Of a stretch of 64,000 nucleotides of DNA, positions 58,005 to 64,000 are shown in pieces. The first letter of the stretch is position 1. Every line of letters starts with the position of its first letter. Made by a program: the position numbers and the translations under genes. Origin of the DNA: Siphonodentalium dalli. Its lineage: Eukaryota > Mollusca > Scaphopoda > Gadilida > Siphonodentaliidae. The notes under the pieces are model-generated. The model was not told the origin of the DNA. It ran no database searches and worked only from the letters and a program-made list of their open reading frames with translations. The stretch spans positions 158,829,043 through 158,893,042 of the forward strand of contig CP136069.1 in assembly GCA_032622095.1 (NCBI GenBank). Reading direction: 5' to 3'.

Positions 58005-58680
58005 ATAACTATACGAGAAGTGTTGTCCTACTAAGGATGATGCTACATACATCTTCCAGTCTTAATTCAAATATCAGGACCAGCCTAACAACAGAGAAAT
58101 GTATGTAGCACTATGAAATGCATATTTGTCACAGTTAACTTGGTGTTTTTAACTCTGTCATCCCACATGTGAGATGACAGAGTTCAAACACCCAAGTTAA
58201 CTGTGACAAATATGCATTTCATAACCAGTTGTGTCGTTCACTTCATGATTTCTTTGCAATGTATGTCTGTTCTTTAAGTCAAAATTTAAAATGAGAGAAA
58301 TGACTATTTCAACATAAAATAATGACTTAGAGAAAATACAGACATGGCAAAGGAATCATGAAATGTCAACATATTACTTAATATTTAAATTGTTATTTAT
58401 AACAGAATGAAATTTAATTTTAAAAGTAGATGTGGCAAATACTGGTAGGTCTTACTTGGTAAGATTATCAAATGCATAACTATGCGAGAAGTGTAGTCCT
58501 ACAAAGGATGATGCTACATACATCTTCCAGTCTTAATTCAAATATTAGGACCAGCCTAACAACAGAGAAATGTATGTAGCACTATCACATGTGGGATGAC
58601 ATAGTTCAAACACCCAGTTTAATAACTGACAAATATTTTAGAAAGTAGATGTGGCAAGTACCGGTAGGTCTTACTTGGGA
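58005..58680. repeat. Direct repeat with one palindrome-bearing copy
   Basis: TCAAATGCATAACTAT.CGAGAAGTG to GAGAAATGTATGTAGCACTA appears at 58005-58114 and 58468-58577. In the first it is followed by a full palindrome; in the second, by only part of its right arm. AGATGTGGCAA.TAC.GGTAGGTCTT also flanks on both sides (58428, 58648). Confidence 0.75.
58115..58220. repeat. Palindrome, arms about 50 bp
   Basis: GAAATGCATATTTGTCACAG-TTAACTT...CTCTGTCATC|CCACATGTGAGATGACAGAG...AAGTTAACTGTGACAAATAT-GCATTTC. Confidence 0.85.
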
Positions 58681-60756
58681 GCTTGTTCAAAAATACCGCT
58701 TGCGTCTAGACTGGGAGATGGTGTTTAATAACAGTATTCTCTACTTAAAGCTTCATGATCAATATTTTAAATTATTTGGGTGATATAACAGTGATGAAAC
58801 TGCTTTTATTATTCACATTGATATTTTCTCACATAAGACAAAGATCCAGGCCCATTATAAACATCAACTTTGTAGCCAGATTTATTGAAACACAATGCTG
58901 TGTGAATTAGGTTGGAATGTAGACCATGTCACATGGCTACCAAATGCAAGACAGACCAAATAATCTTCCATTAGCACATGGGATTTTATAGTTAAATATT
59001 TGTTCTAAAAATCACCAGTTTTGCAACATCACAGTTATCAGTTAACAGTTACTGGTATAAGCATGTCTGTCATATGCTTGTAATGGCTAACTGTTAACTG
59101 TGATTCTGCAAAACCTCTCTTACCATGTTTTATCAGAGTGTACCATCTCACAGGGCTACCAAGTTCTCCAAAATGGTTAACTTTTGATAAGCAGGTCTAT
59201 TCAATCTACATTTATGAAACTCTGTTATAAAACTCGCTGATAAGAATGTAATTAAATCTAAATTTGATTGAAAAACTGATTGGTTACATCTGTTATATGC
59301 CAAGTTTGTGTATAACCTGATGATGCTTTTTAAATCATCTAGTTATGTTGTGGAAATTCAATCAAAATAGAAAGCAGAAACTGAGAAATGCTACATATAT
59401 GGAGGTAGTTTTTGGTTTTTACAGCCTTTACCAGCTATATGTTCTGAGATATTTTCTTCTGTACATGTGTGTTGCCCCATAAGGCCATAATTAACAACCA
59501 TGAATTGAATTACCATTGTGCAGTGCGCTCGTGTTTAATTAACAACATTTTAGAGTAAATGGAAGATTCTGTTTTACTTTTACTGCATCACCTAGACGCC
59601 CATGATAACAGTAGATGAAATAAGGTCATACATACTTTAGTAGAACAATACAATATGTATAGTCTTAAATATGGTGTAGTATGGGGAAGTGAGACAAAGA
59701 TTAAAGCAAGGGAAGAAGAATAGATAGTAGATATTAGAGCACCAGTTTGAGAAGCAATGAGGGGAAGAAAACACACCATATTTAAGACTATGGGAAATAA
59801 AAAAAATAAAAAATTGTAATACGACTGCATTTTCCAAAGAAATCATATATATGAATACATCATGAGCAAAATAAGTTTGAAGATAACAGCCAGTAATGGC
59901 ATCATTTGGTAATTTAAGTTAAATAGTATGTGTGAGACTAAAAAAGGGATAATTGAATAGAGGTATGAACAGGTCGTATTACAATGCATAAAGGCATAGA
60001 CTATGCCATGTTGAAAAGTTGAGCATTGTCAAATCAGTCCAATGTGGAGTAAGATTTCAACCTCAGTGTCAAGCTTCAGTTCAATCTTGAAGCAATTAGA
60101 CCAACTCTGACCAGCACAATTTCCAACACATGCATAGAAGTCTTTTTATTACATGTTTTCTCAGGTTTTACAGGATTTTAGAGAAATTACTATAATTATC
60201 ATAATGAAAAAAAAAAAAATATTGAAAATTGTTGTTAATGATCATGAATAATACATTTGTATATGGGTAATATCAGATATTAAATAGAGCATCTGAATAT
60301 TGTAAGAGTTTGTTATTATATCATCGAAACATTAAAGGGGTGCAAACTAACTTTAACCCAGGTGTTACATAATAAGACAGCTAGTTTCAAGCCTCATTAA
60401 TTGAAACATAAATTCCAAACGTTACTGACTGGCAATAGTACATTATATATGGTCTGTAATAAAATAATAGAATGGCACAGCTGATTGGGTGAGTTCATAT
60501 GATTGCATTTGTTTGATATATCGCAAGGTATGACATGAGTTTGATCAGTCTACCTTGGTTTTACAGGAAATTCATGCAATAATACAAACTTGTCCATACA
60601 AATGTTACATACTATATATGTCTTTATTCAGTCAACAAAGGGAGCTTTGATTTTGTCTTTCTTGAATGCTTCATGTTCAAAATGTAAATCTAAAATATCT
60701 TTTTCTTCTGACAAAATTTTGTAACTACTTAAATGGAATTCTCTTTTCAGTAATAT
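58681..60756. other. Gene-free, two small inverted pairs
   Basis: CAGTTAACAGTTACTGGTAT pairs loosely with TAATGGCTAACTGTTAACTG (59036-59102). TAGTCTTAAATATGGTGT (59658) is inverted at about 59773-59790. Otherwise nothing recognisable. Confidence 0.5.
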
Positions 60757-61227
60757 TATAAGTTATTGTGGTGGGTTGACAGTAACATGGTGTGACATTG
60801 ATGGTTTGGAGTTTATGTTCAAACGATTCGCGAAGCGACAAGGTTGAACATACGCTCCAAGCCGTCAATGTCACATCATGTTACTGTCAATCCACCACAA
60901 TAACATATATGTTCTGCCGACGCTCCTGGTCATTCTCAGAAATTTGACATTTATTCCTAAGAATCATCAGCAGAAAATGTGAAAATCTCCTATCGACATT
61001 TTTTGCTGATTATTCTTCGGAATAAATGTAAAATTTCTGAGAATGACCATGCAGGACTGTCTGCAGAACATATATGTTATTGTGGTGGATTGACGGTAAC
61101 ATGGTGTGACATTGACTGCTTGGAACGTATGTTCAACCTCGTCACTTCACGACTCGGTTAAACATAATAAACTCCAAGCAGTCAATGTCACACCATGTTA
61201 CCGTCAACACGCCACAATAACTTATAA
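60757..61227. repeat. Three-part nested palindrome
   Basis: Palindrome A (about 60763-60903), palindrome B (60901-61080) and palindrome A' (about 61077-61221) lie end to end. A and A' are near-copies of each other, both with TTATTGTGGTGG…TTGACAGTAACATGGTGTGA and complement. B is unrelated (TAACATATATGTTCTGC.GAC…GGTCATTCTCAGAAATTT and complement). The whole is also symmetric about its middle (TATAAGTTATTGTGG … CCACAATAACTTATA). Confidence 0.85.
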
Positions 61228-61486
61228 TACCAGGTCATAAAAAAATTCACATTAAAGTTGCACTGTATCTTTAGACCGAAGTAAAAATATTATTTGTTTG
61301 CAGTCACCTGACCTACTGGCCTCAAATAGCACCTACTTAAATTATTTATTGGCCTTGTCAAGCAAGTTTTATTTTTGGATCCACTGCTAGATGTAAACAT
61401 ATGTATTGTGTTGTATTCCTATCAATTCCTACCTTGAACATTTTTAGTAGGGTGACTGCAAACATATATATCTTTAATGATGGCCA

Positions 61487-62049
61487 TTAGAGAAGCCGCA
61501 AAGCTTCTCTAAGCTCCCAAAAGAGAATGAAATTCCCTTCCTCTGAAAGATGGGTGTTACCCGAATAAAGAAAATCATGTTTGCTGAGTAGCACAGGATG
61601 CTCAACAAACTGGAATATGTGCTGATTACACCCACGACGCATCAAGGAGATGAGTATGCGGTTAACCCGCTTCCCCACCTTCTCGATGGCCGCGTCTGAA
61701 TCAGCACCAATCCAGTGTCGGCGCTGCAAAATCTCAGAAAACATGATTTTGCATGAAACAAGTCTGTGGTTATCACGCAGATAATCAAACAGTTGTTCCA
61801 TCAAAATCTTAAGTTGTGTGGCTGGGGTGGCCACCAGGTCATTGGAACCCGCATGGATGATGATAACATCTGGGGTGAATTCTTCCTGGCTAAGCCAGGT
61901 ACTTAGTAACGCCCTGATCTGGCAGATAGACCGCCCCCTCTTCCCCTCCAGCTGACTGTCACTCCATCCAAGTCGAGGTTAATCTTCCCTGCCGCCACAG
62001 CATACTCAGCCAACCCCTCCACAAAACTGTCGCCAACAATCCATACTCT
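61487..62049 (-). pseudogene. SGNH-hydrolase-like exon
   Basis: After an AG acceptor (TACTCTTCTAG, about 62050), it reads VWIVGDSFVEGLAEYA (block I GDS with the nucleophile Ser). Following a one-base frameshift near 61940 come DVIIIHAGSNDL (block III G.ND) and SGNTHLSEEGNFILFWEL (block V, His of D/N..H). The fold is an esterase/lipase family; in invertebrates such domains accompany CR1-like LINEs and other retroelements as well as standing alone. Block V has N-T-H in place of D-x-x-H, so activity is doubtful. Single-exon remnant; the rest of the gene is not seen. Confidence 0.65.
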
Positions 62050-62059
62050 AGTACCTAGA

Positions 62060-62700
62060 AGAGTAGCATATTATTAAGAGGGAGCCCCAACATCCATGTT
62101 ATAAACATGCCAGCTATTATTTAGGAAGGGCCCCACCCATATGATATGCCCAAAATCCAAAGGTATAGTCCTATAGACATTATCTATGAAGGGCGCTTAA
62201 AAGTTTGAGCCCCAAATTGGAGCCCGTACGGGGAAAACCAAAGTCAGCTATACCTGAGTCATGTCCAGATGCAGGAGGGTGAAGATATGCCCCAACATCC
62301 ATATTATATGCCCAATATCCAAAGGTATAGTCCCACAGACATTATCTATGAAGGGCCCTTAAAAGTTTGAACCCCAAATTGGAGCCCGTGCGGGGAAAAC
62401 CTAAGTTAGCTATACCTGAGTTATAACCAGATGCAGGACGGTGAGGATATATCCCAACATCCATATTATATGCCAAAAATCCAAAGGTATAGTCCCACAG
62501 ATATTATCTATGAATGAAGGGCCCTTAAAAGTTTGAACCCCAAATTGGAGCCCGCGCGGGGAAAACCTAAGTCAGCTATACCTGAGTCACATCCAGATGC
62601 AGGAGGGTGAGGATATGCCCCAACATCCATATTATATGCCAAAAATCCAAAGGTGTAGTCCTATAGACATTATCTATGAAGGGCCATTAAAACACTCACC
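62060..62700. repeat. Tandem repeat of about 162 bp, about 4 copies
   Basis: Units include CCCCAACATCCATATTATAT-GCC, AATCCAAAGGTATAGTCC, ATTATCTATGAAGGGCCCTT-AAAAGTTTGA, CGGGGAAAACC.AAGT.AGC and CAGATGCAGGAGGGTGA. It begins just upstream of the SGNH exon's acceptor. Confidence 0.8.
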
Positions 62701-63240
62701 TCTGATGTTGTGTTCAGCCATTTTCTGGGAAGTTGAATCTGCAGAACCCCCCCCCCCCCACCAGAGTGGGAAAATTGGTGCACATATATAGGTGAAATGA
62801 CATGGGGGAATGTCACAGGGTAGGTGCCTTTGACCTCAAATGACTTAAGAGAGGCACTCATATTTAGTAATAAAGAGCGTTTAAGATAGAATGTAACTTT
62901 ATACGGAGAGTGTCAATACAGTCAGTCATGCAAGGCCAAACAAAATTATACCTGTGTTTGGGGTCCCACTCTCTCTGAGAATTAGGGTACGGTAGGTAGG
63001 TAGATTATTATTATTTTTTATTTTCTGTAATATTGTGGACATTGAAATTATATCTGATCGCAAAGTACTTAGGCTGATAAAATCCTACGTGTATCAATGT
63101 AAAGTTTAGGTATATAATCCAATCGAGTGTCAAAATATATTAATTTGATGATTTTATTGGGGGGAAAAATCAATATCTGGGCTGATGTAAATTTACTGGA
63201 GGATCAAAAAGTTCAGGGTAGGCACCTTTAAGATAGGGTA
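62701..63240. other. No gene seen
   Basis: Short C run at about 62747-62760. One inverted ACGCTCTTTAT motif (ATAAAGAGCGT at 62870-62880). Confidence 0.4.
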
Positions 63241-63279
63241 TCTAGGGAGATCACAAACACACATATTTTAAGTCGCTCT

Positions 63280-63312
63280 TCCAACGCTTTCGGCCTTAGG
63301 TCTTCCTCAGTT
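63280..63312 (-). ncRNA. Hammerhead-like / Penelope terminal motif
   Basis: On the minus strand CTGAGGAAGACCTAAGGCCG-AAAGCGTTGG resembles the conserved CTGAnGA...stem II...GAAA core common to hammerhead ribozymes and Penelope-like retroelement terminal repeats. Stem II would be short with one mismatch. No reverse transcriptase is nearby, so at most an end fragment. Confidence 0.4.
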
Positions 63313-63410
63313 GATATAATTAAGACAATATCACATGATGGCATTCAGATAAACATACAAATAACAACAACATAATAGTGAAAATACCTGTTATAGAGCG
63401 TCATGGCTTC

Positions 63411-63490
63411 GAATCGCCTCATTATGTTTCGATAATGTGTAAAACGTTCTAATTTTCAGCACATTATCGACTCAAAATGAGGCAATTCTA
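63411..63490. repeat. Inverted repeat, arms about 30 bp
   Basis: CGAATCGCCTCATTATGTTTCGATAATGTG (split here for length) pairs with CACATTATCGACTCAAAATG-AGGCAATTC. Confidence 0.7.
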
Positions 63491-63599
63491 AGCAGATTAT
63501 CTACCTAAAACAAGTTATATTATAAGCATACAATTTGCTGATTTTCGGGAGAATTGGCTGGAATAAAGGCTCTGTCTATTATATTATAGTGTCTAACAT

Positions 63600-64000
63600 C
63601 AAAATGTGGAGGTTATAACGGCGTCAGTTTCCCCACAATTTGGATTTAAAACAAATTAGTTAACTAAATAAATTTGTTTTTAAAGTCTTCTTTAGAATCA
63701 AATAGGTCCAATATGAACCTACATGTATATCAATATCTAGATCCAATATGAACCTATTTGCACGAGCATATATCAAAATGTGCGTGGTGCGCACAAATTA
63801 GTGGGGCCGGTCGCGGCTTTTTGATTAAAACATATTAATTAAATAAATAAAAACAAAATTAAGTTTATTTCAGAATAAATTAAGTCTATATATGTGAATA
63901 TTTAGGTCCAATATTAACCTAAAAGATAGATAAAAATGAACGTAATGTGCATGCACCCAGGGGCCGCCGCGGAAATACGGACATAATATACAACATATAA
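63600..64000. repeat. Diverged tandem repeat, about 190-bp period
   Basis: AAAATGTG, CAAATTAGT, TTAAATAAATAAA, TTAGGTCCAATATKAACCTA recur in order twice, running off the window end. Confidence 0.5.

Overview
The window looks like repeat-dense, AT-rich animal nuclear DNA. A tRNA-derived SINE, an APE-type LINE with a reverse transcriptase, many TTAA-inserting short elements, long foldback palindromes, minisatellites, spliced-looking coding pieces and no operon-like gene packing all point to a metazoan. The mix (SINE with an ATT tail, SGNH exon, Penelope-like terminal motif, dense MITEs) suggests a marine lophotrochozoan such as a mollusc, but that is inference. I find no host gene I can name; almost every readable coding stretch is, or looks like, part of a mobile element.

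Layout. 1-4.4 kb: gene-free, with diverged duplications. 4.4-6.2 kb: foldback elements whose arms are themselves hairpins, next to a THAP-like exon fragment. 6.4-12.05 kb: a LINE reverse-transcriptase gene lying between two direct copies of a ~705-bp repeat; each copy carries a Harbinger-like MITE and one carries a further nested insertion. 13-17.6 kb: TTAA elements, two large palindromes, an unrecognised ORF, a 39-bp minisatellite that stays open in translation, and a SINE. 17.8-20.3 kb: an inverted-repeat element holding head-to-head tandem arrays. 21-30 kb: several MITE families, including a 2.7-kb inverted-repeat element with a recurrent TAACACCACTGAC motif. 31.9-33.6 kb: two tandem arrays.

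34.3-39.4 kb (minus strand) is the most interesting part: a decayed gene reading, in order, Ulp1/C48-like cysteine protease, Ser-rich linker, Cys-rich region, GATA-type zinc finger, RNase H-like transposase core. Two copies of one TTAA MITE split it, and in each case the reading frame rejoins when the MITE and one TTAA are ignored. A second, independently decayed relative lies on the plus strand at 48.67-50.45 kb and shares the Cys-rich/GATA/RNase H order without a visible protease.

41-47 kb holds further copies of dispersed families, a G-run-flanked insertion and a 34-G run. 50.5-53.3 kb is a minisatellite with internal orientation switches. 54-64 kb is mostly gene-free, with palindromes (including a three-part palindrome at 60.76-61.23 kb), an SGNH-hydrolase-like exon at 61.5-62.05 kb, tandem arrays and a hammerhead/Penelope-like motif. 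All family calls are from reading the sequence; no database search was possible.
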